Positions 44,976 through 53,893 of a stretch of 64,000 bases of DNA are shown piece by piece; within the stretch, counting starts at the first letter, position 1, and each line of letters begins with the position of its first letter. Location of the stretch: the NCBI RefSeq assembly GCF_003234265.2, contig NZ_CP126256.1, positions 2,232,001 through 2,296,000 of the forward strand, written 5' to 3'. The DNA comes from Curtobacterium sp. MCSS17_015 (GTDB taxonomy: Bacteria > Actinomycetota > Actinomycetes > Actinomycetales > Microbacteriaceae). Position numbers and translations under genes: made by a program. The notes beneath the pieces were generated by a model. The model had not been told where the DNA came from. It saw only the letters and a list, made by a program, of their open reading frames with translations, and did no database searches.

Positions 44976-44981
44976 TAGACT
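44976..44981 (+). promoter_or_regulatory. -10 element of the DUF4229 gene
   Basis: TAGACT, six bases before the GTG at 44988. Confidence 0.5.
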
Positions 44982-44987
44982 TGCAGG

Positions 44988-45350
44988 GTGAAAGCGTGGC
45001 TCGTCTACACCCTCGCCCGGCTCGGCATCTTCGCGGCGGCACTCGTCCTGCTGCTCCTGGTCGGGCTGCCCTGGTACTGGGCGGCGATCGGCGCGGCCCT
45101 CATCGGCCTGCTCGTGTCCTACATCGCGCTGCCCGGACTGCGGAGCGCGGTGACGTCGTCGATCGCCGACCGACGTGCCCGGCCGGAGCGCGATGCGGAC
45201 AGCGACTTCGAGGACGACTTCGTCGACGCGGCCGACTCGGACCCGGACCACGCGGGCCCGCACCGCACCGACCGTCCCCACGTCGCTCCGACCGTCGCCG
45301 AGCAGGACGACACGGACGCTCCGGTACAGAAGCGGCCGGACGCCGTCTGA
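44988..45350 (+). CDS. DUF4229 family small membrane protein
   Basis: 120 residues. Two close TM helices (about 5-25 and 28-48) are followed by an acidic, disordered tail with alternating Asp and His. The KAWLVYTLARLGIF start and LVSYIALPGLR boundary match DUF4229, a family seen next to menaquinone genes in actinobacteria. Function unknown. It is convergent with menA. Confidence 0.75.
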   Translation: MKAWLVYTLARLGIFAAALVLLLLVGLPWYWAAIGAALIGLLVSYIALPGLRSAVTSSIADRRARPERDADSDFEDDFVDAADSDPDHAGPHRTDRPHVAPTVAEQDDTDAPVQKRPDAV

Positions 45351-45356
45351 CGGTCC

Positions 45357-45378
45357 CGGCCCCGAACGCACGGGGCCG
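45357..45378. terminator. Convergent hairpin between the DUF4229 gene and menA
   Basis: CGGCCCCG (45357-45364) pairs with CGGGGCCG (45371-45378), with a 6-base loop. Confidence 0.5.
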
Positions 45379-45415
45379 AGCACCCGGCCGAGCGGCCCCC
45401 CGGAGCGCTCCGGTG

Positions 45416-46411
45416 CTACGGCTGGACGGCGAGCGTGATCGCGAGGACCACGCCGAACGCCAGCGCCGAGAACGACGACAGCTGCAGCGCCGTGATGAGT
45501 TCGCGGGGCTTGCGCGACGAGACGCCGATGGCGAGTGCCGGCAGCGCGAGGAGCAGCGAGAAGTACGTGAACCCCGTGCGGAAGTACAGCAGCACGAACC
45601 AGACGAGCACCACGTAGGGCAGCATCAGGAAGAGCCCGAACAGCACCCGTGCCACCGGCCGGCCGACCACGACGGCCAGGGTGCGCTTGCCCGCAGCGGT
45701 GTCCTCGTCGATGTCGCGGATGTTGTTCACCATGAGGACCGCGCAGGCGAACAGACCCGCGGCGACCGCTGCAGCCCAGCCGCTCACGGTGACCTGACGG
45801 ATGAGCACGAACTGTGTGCCGAGCACCGCGACGAGACCGAAGAAGACGAAGACGAAGACCTCGCCGAGCGCGTTGTACCCGTAGGGCTTCTTGCCACCGG
45901 TGTAGAACCACGCGGCGACGATGGCCGCCGCCCCCACGGCGAGCAACCACCAGAGCTGGGTGAGCACCACGATGACGAGGCCGGCGACGGCGGCGAGCCC
46001 GAAGAACGTCAGGGCGACCGTGAGGACCGTCCGTGGCCTCGCGAGCCCTGCGCCGGTGAGTCGAGCCGGACCGACGCGGAACTCGTCGGTGCCCCGGACG
46101 CCGTCGGAGTAGTCGTTGCTGTAGTTGACGCCGATCTGCAGGAACAGCGCGACGGCCAGGGCGAGCAACGCGATGGCGAGGTGCCCGTCGGCGGTCAGGA
46201 ACGACCAGGAGTCCCCCGCTGCCCGGCTGTCGACGTACGCCACGCCGGTGCCGAGCACCACGGGGACGACGCCGAGCGTCAGGGTCCGCAGGCGCGCGCC
46301 GCCGATCCAGTCACGCGCGGTCGCGCGTCGAGCGCTGCGCTGCGGGGCGGCCGCCTTCGCCGGGTTGCCGGACCTGCCCTTGGGACGTGTCGTGTTCTTC
46401 GCTCCTGCCAC
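45416..46411 (-). CDS. menA: 1,4-dihydroxy-2-naphthoate polyprenyltransferase
   Basis: 331 residues, about nine helices after a basic tail of 30 residues. The UbiA-type aspartate motif is NYSNDYSDGVRG, with a second Asp motif NNIRDIDEDTAAGKRT. It attaches the polyprenyl chain to DHNA in the membrane, the step before MenG. The ATG lies in a run of its own; menE ends 135 bases upstream. Confidence 0.93.
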   Translation of the reverse strand: MAGAKNTTRPKGRSGNPAKAAAPQRSARRATARDWIGGARLRTLTLGVVPVVLGTGVAYVDSRAAGDSWSFLTADGHLAIALLALAVALFLQIGVNYSNDYSDGVRGTDEFRVGPARLTGAGLARPRTVLTVALTFFGLAAVAGLVIVVLTQLWWLLAVGAAAIVAAWFYTGGKKPYGYNALGEVFVFVFFGLVAVLGTQFVLIRQVTVSGWAAAVAAGLFACAVLMVNNIRDIDEDTAAGKRTLAVVVGRPVARVLFGLFLMLPYVVLVWFVLLYFRTGFTYFSLLLALPALAIGVSSRKPRELITALQLSSFSALAFGVVLAITLAVQP

Positions 46412-46501
46412 GACCGCCCATCGTATCCGCGCGCGGTGCGCCCGACGGACCGACCGGCGGTCGCTGACCGTGCCCGGGTGGCGTGGTCGGCCGGGCCTCG
46501 G

Positions 46502-46575
46502 TCAGGCGCCGGTCCGGTCCGGGGTCGGCTCCGGTCGTCGACTCCGTCAGGTGCCGGAGTCGGTGTCGGCTCCGG
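46502..46575. repeat. Possible degenerate duplication of the menE gene end
   Basis: 46547-46575, holding the menE stop and last codons, resembles 46502-46534 just downstream: both run TCAGGYGCCGG to GTCGGCTCCGG with small indels. It is weaker than the copy at 39411. Confidence 0.35.
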
Positions 46576-47695
46576 CGAGCGTCCGGACCGCCCGCCGGTC
46601 GGGTTTGCCGGAGGGCAGCATCGGCATCCGGTCCACGACGAGCACCGCCGCCGGACGGGCCGCGCGGCCGAGGGCGTCACCGACGCGGGCCCGGACGACC
46701 TCGAGCGGCACGGACCGTTCGGTCACCACGACCGGTACCTCGCCCCACTCCCCCGACGCCCGCCGCGTCACCACCGCCCCGTCCTGCCCCGGGAGTTCGC
46801 GGACCACCCGCTCCACGGCGCCGAGCGGGACCTTCTCGCCGCCGGAGATCACCACGTCGTCCAGGCGCCCGGACACCCGGACACGACCGTCCACGACCGT
46901 CGCGGCGTCACCGGTCCGGTACCACCGGTGACCGGCACGTTCGGTGAAGACCGTGGCCGTGCGTTCGTCGTCCCCGAGGTACCCTTCGGCGAGCATCGGC
47001 CCGGTCAGCTGCAGCTCGCCGTCGACGACGTCGGCGCGCACGGTGCCGAACGGGACGCCGTCGTAGACGCAGCCCCCGCTCGTCTCGCTCGCGCCGTACG
47101 TGGTGACGACGCGGACGTCGGCGGCGCGTGCGCGTTCCGTCAACGCCACCGGGGTCGCCTGCCCGCCGACGAGCACCGCGTCGAAGCGTGCGAGCGCGGC
47201 GGCGGCCCGGGGGTCGTCCAGGACACGGGCGAGCTGCACCGGGACGAGCGAGGTGTACCGTCGCGGGGCTGCCGGTCCGACGACCAGCCGGTCGACCGCG
47301 TCCGCGAACGCCGCCGCGTCGAAGTGTCCGGGCGGGACGACGACGGGCGTGGTGCCCGCGGTGATCGACCGGGTCAGCACGTTGAGTCCGGCGATGTAGT
47401 GCGTCGGCAGCGCGAGGACCCACGCTCCCGGGCCGCCGAGGGCGGTGTCGGCTGCGGCGGCGCCGGCGAGCAACGCGTCGGACGACAGCGCCACGCGTTT
47501 GCCCGTGCCGGTGGACCCGCTCGTCTCGACGACCAGCGCCACCCGCTGCGGTACATCGGCCGGTGCCGGTGTCGGCAGCGTCGGACCCGCTACCGCGACG
47601 GGGAGCAGTGCGGGGCCGCCGGCGAGGGCAGCCTCCAGGCCGCGGAGCACGACCAGCGGGTCGGCCGCGCTCGTCGCGACCAGCGGGCGGGGCAT
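46547..47695 (-). CDS. menE: o-succinylbenzoate-CoA ligase
   Basis: 382 residues, a compact ANL-family enzyme. The P-loop VVETSGSTGTGKRVALS, the ATP motif TYGASETSGGCVYDG, and YRTGDAATVVDG / VSGRLDDVVISGGEKV are all visible, with the catalytic Lys in LPSGKPDRRA. It activates OSB to OSB-CoA. The start ATG overlaps the menB stop (TGATG), showing translational coupling. Confidence 0.92.
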   Translation of the reverse strand: MPRPLVATSAADPLVVLRGLEAALAGGPALLPVAVAGPTLPTPAPADVPQRVALVVETSGSTGTGKRVALSSDALLAGAAAADTALGGPGAWVLALPTHYIAGLNVLTRSITAGTTPVVVPPGHFDAAAFADAVDRLVVGPAAPRRYTSLVPVQLARVLDDPRAAAALARFDAVLVGGQATPVALTERARAADVRVVTTYGASETSGGCVYDGVPFGTVRADVVDGELQLTGPMLAEGYLGDDERTATVFTERAGHRWYRTGDAATVVDGRVRVSGRLDDVVISGGEKVPLGAVERVVRELPGQDGAVVTRRASGEWGEVPVVVTERSVPLEVVRARVGDALGRAARPAAVLVVDRMPMLPSGKPDRRAVRTLAGADTDSGT

Positions 47696-48624
47696 CAGTA
47701 GTGCCAGGGGAAGGCGGTCCAGTCGGGCGAGCGCTTCTCGAGGAAGGAGTCGCGGCCCTCCACGGCCTCGTCGGTGCCGTAGGCGAGGCGGGTGGCCTCG
47801 CCGGCGAAGACCTGCTGGCCGACCATGCCGTCGTCGACCGCGTTGAAGGCGTACTTGAGCATCCGGATCGCCGTCGGGGACTTCCCCAGGATCGTCTCGC
47901 CCCACCGGATCGCCTCGCGCTCCAGGTCCTCGTGCGGCACGACCCTGTTGACCGCGCCCATCTCGTACGCGCGCTGGGCGGAGTACTCCTCGGCGAGGAA
48001 GAAGACCTCACGCGCCAGCTTCTGACCGATCTGCTTGGCGTAGTAGGCGCTGCCGTAGCCGCCGTCGAACGAGCCGACGTCGGCGTCGGTCTGCTTGAAC
48101 CTGCCGTGCTCCGCGCTCGCGATGGTGAGGTCGCAGATCGCGTGCAGCGAGTGTCCGCCACCGGCCGCCCAGCCCGGCACGACGGCGATGACGACCTTCG
48201 GCATCATGCGGATGAGGCGCTGGACCTCGAGGATGTGCAGCCGACCCATCGAGGCCTGCGCGGCCGCGGGATCGACGCCCTCGGGCGGTGCGCCCTCGTC
48301 GCCGACGTACTGGTAGCCGCTGCGCCCGCGGATGCGCTGGTCACCGCCGGAGCAGAACGCCCACCCGCCGTCCTTCGGGCTCGGGCCGTTGCCGGTGAGC
48401 AGGACGACGCCGACCCGAGGGTCCTGACGGGCGTCGTCGAGGGCCCGGTACAGCTCGTCGACCGTCCGCGGGCGGAAGGCGTTGCGGACCTCGGGACGGT
48501 CGAAGGCGACCCGCACGATGCCTCCGGAGACGTGCTTGTGGTACGTGATGTCGGTGAACCGCTCGGCGATGGGAGCGGCGGTCCAGACGTCGGGGTCGAA
48601 CAGGTCGGAGACGGCAGAGGGCAT
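47695..48624 (-). CDS. menB: 1,4-dihydroxy-2-naphthoyl-CoA synthase
   Basis: 309 residues, crotonase fold. VRVAFDRPEVRNAFRP, FCSGGDQRIRGRSGYQ, VPGWAAGGGHSLHAICDLTIAS and TDADVGSFDGGYGSAYYA are MenB signatures, and the end SPDWTAFPWHY is the usual C-terminus. It closes the second ring of OSB-CoA to DHNA-CoA. The ATG follows TAGGTT by six bases. Confidence 0.96.
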   Translation of the reverse strand: MPSAVSDLFDPDVWTAAPIAERFTDITYHKHVSGGIVRVAFDRPEVRNAFRPRTVDELYRALDDARQDPRVGVVLLTGNGPSPKDGGWAFCSGGDQRIRGRSGYQYVGDEGAPPEGVDPAAAQASMGRLHILEVQRLIRMMPKVVIAVVPGWAAGGGHSLHAICDLTIASAEHGRFKQTDADVGSFDGGYGSAYYAKQIGQKLAREVFFLAEEYSAQRAYEMGAVNRVVPHEDLEREAIRWGETILGKSPTAIRMLKYAFNAVDDGMVGQQVFAGEATRLAYGTDEAVEGRDSFLEKRSPDWTAFPWHY

Positions 48625-48630
48625 GCCCCG

Positions 48631-48636
48631 AACCTA
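48631..48636 (-). promoter_or_regulatory. -10 element of menB-menE
   Basis: TAGGTT, six bases before the ATG at 48624. Confidence 0.5.
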
Positions 48637-48661
48637 CCGCGGGCCCCGGTGACCGGGTCCG

Positions 48662-49036
48662 CTACTGCTCCATGCCGGCGAGCATCTCCGGCGCCACGAT
48701 GACGACGAGCACGATGAGGATCACCGGGTTCGCGAAGAAGGCCATCACGACGCCGACGACCCCGTACCAGCGGCCGAACGACCCCACGGCCGAGATGAAC
48801 CCGAGCACCGCGGCGACCAGGGTGAGGAACACGACGACGAAGCAGATGCCGAACGCGAAGGTCGTGTCGCCGCCCATGAAGACCGCGAACGCGCTCGCGT
48901 CGACCGCCGCCGCGACGACGGCGAGGCCGAGCGCGATCTTCCCGATGACCGGGTTCCTGCGGCGCTGCGTGGCGGTCGGACGACGGACGTCGACGGTGCC
49001 CTGGCGCATGAGCCGCGCGAACTCGTCGGTCGCCAC
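48662..49036 (-). CDS. Small membrane protein
   Basis: 124 residues with three predicted helices (about 33-52, 60-85 and 92-118) after a charged N-terminal part (DEFARLMRQGTVDVRRP). No named family recognised. The GTG at 49036 has AGGAGG four bases before it; a GTG 21 bases upstream is possible. It lies upstream of menB in the same direction, with only 37 bases between. Confidence 0.65.
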   Translation of the reverse strand: MATDEFARLMRQGTVDVRRPTATQRRRNPVIGKIALGLAVVAAAVDASAFAVFMGGDTTFAFGICFVVVFLTLVAAVLGFISAVGSFGRWYGVVGVVMAFFANPVILIVLVVIVAPEMLAGMEQ

Positions 49037-49183
49037 CGAGCCTCCTCGTCGATCCACGTCGGCGTCCGTGCACGGAGCCGACCCGTCGACCGGTGGTCGA
49101 CCGCAGCGATGCTAGTGCGCCGCCCTGGCGGTCCCCTCGGAACAGCCGAGAGCAGCCCGGGACCCTCCTGCGAGGATGGCCGG

Positions 49184-50338
49184 GTGCCCGATGTGACCCC
49201 GTCGCCCCGCCCGCGAACACCACGAGACCGTGCTGACCGTCCGGCAGGTCGTGCCGACGGGACGACGGGCCCTGCCGACGGGCGGTCGGATCGTGTCGGC
49301 TCGCTCGCGGGAGGTGTCGACCGGTCGCCCGGCAGTGACCGGTCGTCCGCCGCGGCGACCGTCCCCGACCTGCGCGACCTGCTCGCCACTGCCCGGGTCG
49401 TGGCGCTGCCGATGCGGGTCCGGTTCCGCGGCATCACCGTGCGTGAGGCGCTCCTGCTCCGTGGTCCCGAGGGTTGGACCGAGTTCTCCCCCTTCGTCGA
49501 GTACGACGACGCCGAAGCCGCCGCGTGGCTCCGTGCCGCCGTCGACTTCGGGTGGACACGGCAGGCACCCGCCGCGGACGCCGTCCCCGTGAACGCCACC
49601 GTCCCCGCGGTCCCCGCAGCGGACGTCCCCGACCTGCTCCGGCGCTACCCGGGCTGCACCACGGCGAAGGTCAAGGTCGCCGAACCCGGCACGAGCATCG
49701 AGGACGACGTCGCCCGGGTCGCCGCCGTCCGTCGGGCGATGGGCGAGGACGCCGCCGTGCGCGTCGACGCGAACGGTCTGTGGTCGCTCGACCAGGCGAC
49801 CGAGGCCCTGGGACGCCTCGCCCGGTACCGGTTGCAGTACGCGGAGCAACCGGTGGCCTCCGTGCCGGACCTCGCCACCCTGCGGAGCCGCGTGGCCGGC
49901 CTCGGGATCCCCATCGCGGCCGACGAGAGCGTCCGGAAGGCCTCGGACCCCCTCGCCGTCGCCCGTGCCGGAGCGGCCGACGTGCTCGTCGTCAAGGCGC
50001 AGCCGCTCGGCGGCGTCACCGCTGCACGAGCCGTCATCGCGGAGGCCGGGTTGCCCTGCGTCGTCTCGAGTGCGCTCGACACCTCGGTCGGGCTCGGCAT
50101 GGGCGCGTTCCTCGCCGCGGCAGCGATGGCACCGGCCTACGCGGCCGGGTTGGGCACCGGTGCGATGTTCACGGGCGACGTCACCGCCGAGCCGCTCCTG
50201 CCCGTGGCCGGAGGGATCGCGGTCCGGCGGGTCGAGCCGGACCCGGCGCTGCTCGAGCGCTGGGCGGCGTCCCCGGAACGCACGGCGTGGTGGCGAGCGC
50301 GGTTGGCGCGGGTGCACGCGCTGCTCGCGGCGGGGTAG
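49184..50338 (+). CDS. menC: o-succinylbenzoate synthase
   Basis: 384 residues. In the enolase-superfamily barrel the catalytic Lys pair is in CTTAKVKVAEPG, the metal ligands in RVDANGLWS, YAEQPV and IAADES, and the second Lys in LVVKAQPLGGV. It dehydrates SHCHC to OSB. Family members usually have about 320 residues; here about 60 extra N-terminal residues, rich in Asp/Arg/Gly/Pro, precede the conserved DLLATARVVALPM. The GTG at 49184 with GAGGA upstream is the best start; I see none closer. Confidence 0.9.
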   Translation: MPDVTPSPRPRTPRDRADRPAGRADGTTGPADGRSDRVGSLAGGVDRSPGSDRSSAAATVPDLRDLLATARVVALPMRVRFRGITVREALLLRGPEGWTEFSPFVEYDDAEAAAWLRAAVDFGWTRQAPAADAVPVNATVPAVPAADVPDLLRRYPGCTTAKVKVAEPGTSIEDDVARVAAVRRAMGEDAAVRVDANGLWSLDQATEALGRLARYRLQYAEQPVASVPDLATLRSRVAGLGIPIAADESVRKASDPLAVARAGAADVLVVKAQPLGGVTAARAVIAEAGLPCVVSSALDTSVGLGMGAFLAAAAMAPAYAAGLGTGAMFTGDVTAEPLLPVAGGIAVRRVEPDPALLERWAASPERTAWWRARLARVHALLAAG

Positions 50339-50350
50339 GCCCACCACGCG

Positions 50351-50396
50351 ACGGACGGGAGGCCCGACACCGGCTGGTGTCGGGCCTCCCGTCCGT
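50351..50396. terminator. Bidirectional terminator between menC and ccsB
   Basis: A perfect 21-bp stem pairs 50351-50371 with 50376-50396 around GGCT. It includes the recurring GACGGGAGGCCCG motif and its inverse. Confidence 0.8.
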
Positions 50397-50419
50397 CAGG
50401 CGGTCGCGTCAGCGACTGC

Positions 50420-51412
50420 TCACAGCCCGGAGTAGCTGTGCAGTCCCTTGAAGAAGACGTTGACCACCGAGAAGTTGAACATGACGGCCGCGAAGCCGAT
50501 GAGCGCGAGCCACGACGACCGCGCACCGCGCCACCCGCGGGTGGCACGAGCGTGGATGTACCCGGCGTAGAGGACCCAGATGATGAAGGTCCAGACCTCC
50601 TTCGTGTCCCACCCCCAGTACCGACCCCACGCACGCTCGGCCCAGATCGCACCGGCGATGAGCGTGAAGGTCCAGAGCACGAAACCGACCAGGATGACCC
50701 GGTAGCTGAGGACCTCGAGCCGGTCGGCGTCCGGCAGGGTCGCCATGAACCGCAGCCTGCGCGACGCCGGTCGGCCGAGGCGGTACGTCTGGACGAGCTG
50801 CGTGACCGCGAGCCCGGCGCCGAGCGCGAAGAAGCCGGTGCCGGCGATCGCGACGAAGACGTGGATGACCAGCCAGTACGACTGCAGCGCCGGCTGCAAC
50901 GGGACGACGGGGACGTAGTAGTTCACCGTCGCGATGCCGAGCAGGATGATCGTCAGCCCGGTGATGAAGACCCCGAGGAACTTGAGGTCCTGCCAGAACT
51001 GCACGAGCAGGAACACCAGGATGATGAGCCCCGTGCCCGTCAGGGAGAACTCGAACATGTTGCCCCACGGCACGCGGTCGGCCGCGATCCCACGGAGCAC
51101 GATCGCGCCGACGTGGACGACGAGCGCGAGCACGGTCATCGCCATGCCGACCCGTTCGAACCGGGATCCGCGCTGGCCGCCGCCGCCGGAGCGCTTCTGC
51201 TCGACACGCTCGAGGACCACGGTGCCGCCCTGGACGGTCGCGACGGTGGCCGCCGTGCCGTGGTCCGGCGAGGCCGCGGAGCCCGCCGTCGAGCCGGCGC
51301 CGCCGGCACGCTTGGCCATGTCGAGCGCGAACGAGATGAACGCGATGACGTAGACCGCCATCGCGGAGTACGTCAGGACCACCGAGTAGGTGGCGAGGGT
51401 GGTCGTGTTCAC
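50420..51412 (-). CDS. ccsB: Cytochrome c biogenesis protein CcsB (ResC/CcsA type)
   Basis: 330 residues, about eight helices. The haem-handling tryptophan-rich segment WGRYWGWDTKEVW is intact, with conserved histidines in LVVHVGAIVLRG, LVIHVFVAIAG and GYIHARATRG. With ResB it forms the system II synthase that attaches haem to CxxCH on the outer face. An unusual Gly/Ser/Thr-rich loop (about 38-80) lies after helix 1. Its start overlaps the ResB stop (ATGA). Confidence 0.95.
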   Translation of the reverse strand: MNTTTLATYSVVLTYSAMAVYVIAFISFALDMAKRAGGAGSTAGSAASPDHGTAATVATVQGGTVVLERVEQKRSGGGGQRGSRFERVGMAMTVLALVVHVGAIVLRGIAADRVPWGNMFEFSLTGTGLIILVFLLVQFWQDLKFLGVFITGLTIILLGIATVNYYVPVVPLQPALQSYWLVIHVFVAIAGTGFFALGAGLAVTQLVQTYRLGRPASRRLRFMATLPDADRLEVLSYRVILVGFVLWTFTLIAGAIWAERAWGRYWGWDTKEVWTFIIWVLYAGYIHARATRGWRGARSSWLALIGFAAVMFNFSVVNVFFKGLHSYSGL

Positions 51413-53160
51413 TGGGCGATCCTAACTCCGAGGTCCGACATGTGCCGCTGGGCGATGTCCGCGACCGCCCGCTCCAGGTTCGGGTCCTCGCCGCGGGCCA
51501 GACCCGCGTACTCGAGGTCGAACTCGCCGTGCTCGGAACCGGTCCGGCGCACCGCCTTGACCCACACGCGACGGCGGGGGACGAACAGCGAGGTGAGCAG
51601 CCCGAGCACCGACAGGATGGCGAACGCGGCGACCCAGAGCTGCGACGGGTCACGGTGCACGTCGAGGGAGACGTACCGCTTCACGCCGTCGAAGGTGATC
51701 GACCCGGCACCGTCCGGCAGCTGTTTGGTCTCCCCCGGCTTCATCGAGATGCTCGGGGTGTCGGACTGGCGTCCGGCGATCTGCGTCAGGCCCTTCGTGG
51801 AGAGCTGGTACACGCTCTGCGGCACCCCGTCGTCGAGACCGAGGTCGCCCGTGTAGACCTGCAGCGACAGCATCGGGTTCTCGGTGTCCGGGTACGCCGA
51901 CGCGAAGGCTCCGGTGCTCTGCTTCACCGCGGTCGGGTAGAAGAACCCGATCATGCCGAGCTGCTCGGGCGAGGCGTCCGGGACCTTGACGACGCCGGTG
52001 GAGGTGTAGTTCGCGTCCTCCGGCAGGAACGGCACGACGTCCTGGAACGCCACGTTCCCCTCGCCGTCGCGCACGGTCACCTGCATGGCGTAGCCGTTGC
52101 CGAGCAGGTACACGTTCGTCCCACCGATCGCGAGCGGCTCGTTGACACCGAGACGGCTCGTCGTCGTCCCGCCGTCCTTGGTCCGTGCCGTCACGGTCGC
52201 CGAGTAGTCGGTCGCCTGCCCGAGCGCGTCGAGGTTCGTCTCCTCGTACTCCGTCTCGAAGTCGTCGAGCGTCAGGTTGTAGCCCTGCAGGTCCGACTGC
52301 GAGAACCACCGGCCGGGGTTGAACGAGTCGTAGGACCCGAGGACGTTCGTGAAGGTCTGCCCCTCGACGAGCAGCCGCTGCCCGGTGTAGCTGAACCCGC
52401 CGCCCAGGCCGACGGCCAGGAGCACGCCGACGAGCGCCGCGTGGAACACCAGGTTGCCGGTCTCGCGCAGGTACCCGCGCTCCGCGCTCACGGAGTCGCC
52501 GAACCGCTCGACGCGGTAGCCGGACTTCCTGAGCTGCGCCATGGCGCTCGTGACCGCTCGGTCGACGGACGGGAGGCCCGTCGTGGCGTCCGCCCCACCG
52601 TTCGCGGTCGCGGTCGGGGTCGGGGTGACCGTCTCCGTCGTCACGGCGACCGTCCGGAACCCGGCCAGTCGCCCGAGCCGTGCCGGGGTCTTCGGGGGCC
52701 GGGTCCGGAGGGCCTGCCAGTGGTGACGGGTCCGCGGGACGATGCAGCCGATCAACGACACGAAGAGCAGCAGGTAGATGGCCGAGAACCACACCGAGGT
52801 GTAGGTGTCGAACACCTGCAGCTTGTCGAGCACCGGGAAGAGCGTCGGGTGGTCGTTCTCGTACTGCACGACGCCGTTCGGGTCCGCCTGCCGCTGCGGC
52901 ACGAGGGAACCCGGGATCGCCGCGAGGGCGAGCAGCATGAGCAGGAAGAGCGCCGTCCGCATGCTCGTCAGCTGGCGCCAGGCGAAGCGGAGGTACCCGA
53001 CGACGCCGAGCTTCGGCTGCGCGATGCCCTCGTCCCGCGGGCTCGGCGTGACGGGGGTCCCGTCGACGTGGTCGGACGGTCGCTGCGGGTCCGACGACCG
53101 ATCGGCCCCGGTGGCGGCATCGTCCGTCAGGTCGTCCTGGTTGTCAGACCGCGGGGACAA
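51409..53160 (-). CDS. resB: Cytochrome c biogenesis protein ResB (Ccs1)
   Basis: 583 residues. After an Asp/Ser-rich tail of 60 residues come three helices (about 70-90, 125-145, 230-250), a large extracytoplasmic domain and a last helix (about 530-550, WVAAFAILSVLGLLTSLFV). WRQLTSMRTALFLLMLLALAAI and ETGNLVFHAALVGVL are ResB features. Partner of CcsB in the haem-attachment complex. It overlaps the ccdA end by 17 bases. Confidence 0.94.
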   Translation of the reverse strand: MSPRSDNQDDLTDDAATGADRSSDPQRPSDHVDGTPVTPSPRDEGIAQPKLGVVGYLRFAWRQLTSMRTALFLLMLLALAAIPGSLVPQRQADPNGVVQYENDHPTLFPVLDKLQVFDTYTSVWFSAIYLLLFVSLIGCIVPRTRHHWQALRTRPPKTPARLGRLAGFRTVAVTTETVTPTPTATANGGADATTGLPSVDRAVTSAMAQLRKSGYRVERFGDSVSAERGYLRETGNLVFHAALVGVLLAVGLGGGFSYTGQRLLVEGQTFTNVLGSYDSFNPGRWFSQSDLQGYNLTLDDFETEYEETNLDALGQATDYSATVTARTKDGGTTTSRLGVNEPLAIGGTNVYLLGNGYAMQVTVRDGEGNVAFQDVVPFLPEDANYTSTGVVKVPDASPEQLGMIGFFYPTAVKQSTGAFASAYPDTENPMLSLQVYTGDLGLDDGVPQSVYQLSTKGLTQIAGRQSDTPSISMKPGETKQLPDGAGSITFDGVKRYVSLDVHRDPSQLWVAAFAILSVLGLLTSLFVPRRRVWVKAVRRTGSEHGEFDLEYAGLARGEDPNLERAVADIAQRHMSDLGVRIAQ

Positions 53161-53890
53161 AGCTCTGGATCACCGCCCCGACGTTCGACATGACGGCCGA
53201 CCAGATGCCGGTGACCATGAGCAGACCGATGACGATCAGGATCGCTCCTCCGATGATGTTGACGGTGCGCATGTGCCGCTTGACGATGCCGATCGCACCC
53301 GAGGCCCACCCGGCGCCCAGCGCGACGAGCAGGAACGGGACGCCGAGGCCGATGCAGTACGCGATGCCGAGCACGACGCCCTGCCAGGCGCTGCCCGACT
53401 GGAAGCTGATGAGGTTGATGGCCGCGAGGGTCGGCCCGATGCAGGGCGTCCACCCGAGGGCGAACACGATGCCGAGCAGCGGGGCGCCGAGCAGACCGGT
53501 GCGCGGCGTGAAGTCGGCCTTGACGGTCCGCTGCAGGAACGTGAACCGACCGATGAAGACGAGCCCCATCGCGATGACGACGATCCCCATGAGCTGCACG
53601 ATGAGGTCACGCCAGCGCACGAGCCAGAACCCGACGGCCCCCGCTGCGGCCGACCCGAGGACGAAGACGACCGTGAAGCCGAGCACGAACAGGAGCACGC
53701 CGAGGAGCACGCGCCCGCGGGAGCGCCGCGAGCCGTCGGCGATGCCGCCCACGTACCCGAGGTAGCCCGGCACGAGGGGCAGCACGCACGGTGACAGGAA
53801 CGAGACGAGCCCGGCGAGCGCCGCCACCGGCAGCCCGACGAGGAGCTGTCCGCTGAAGATCGCGTCGGCGAAGGGATTGCCGCTGGTCAC
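53144..53890 (-). CDS. ccdA: Thiol-disulfide interchange membrane protein CcdA
   Basis: 248 residues, six helices. The two redox cysteines are in SFLSPCVLPLVPGY (helix 1) and LGWTPCIGPTLAA (helix 4). It carries reducing power from cytoplasmic thioredoxin to the outside thioredoxin-like protein encoded upstream, keeping apocytochrome thiols reduced. It starts 3 bases after the ResA stop. Confidence 0.95.
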   Translation of the reverse strand: MTSGNPFADAIFSGQLLVGLPVAALAGLVSFLSPCVLPLVPGYLGYVGGIADGSRRSRGRVLLGVLLFVLGFTVVFVLGSAAAGAVGFWLVRWRDLIVQLMGIVVIAMGLVFIGRFTFLQRTVKADFTPRTGLLGAPLLGIVFALGWTPCIGPTLAAINLISFQSGSAWQGVVLGIAYCIGLGVPFLLVALGAGWASGAIGIVKRHMRTVNIIGGAILIVIGLLMVTGIWSAVMSNVGAVIQSFVPAV

Positions 53891-53893
53891 CGC

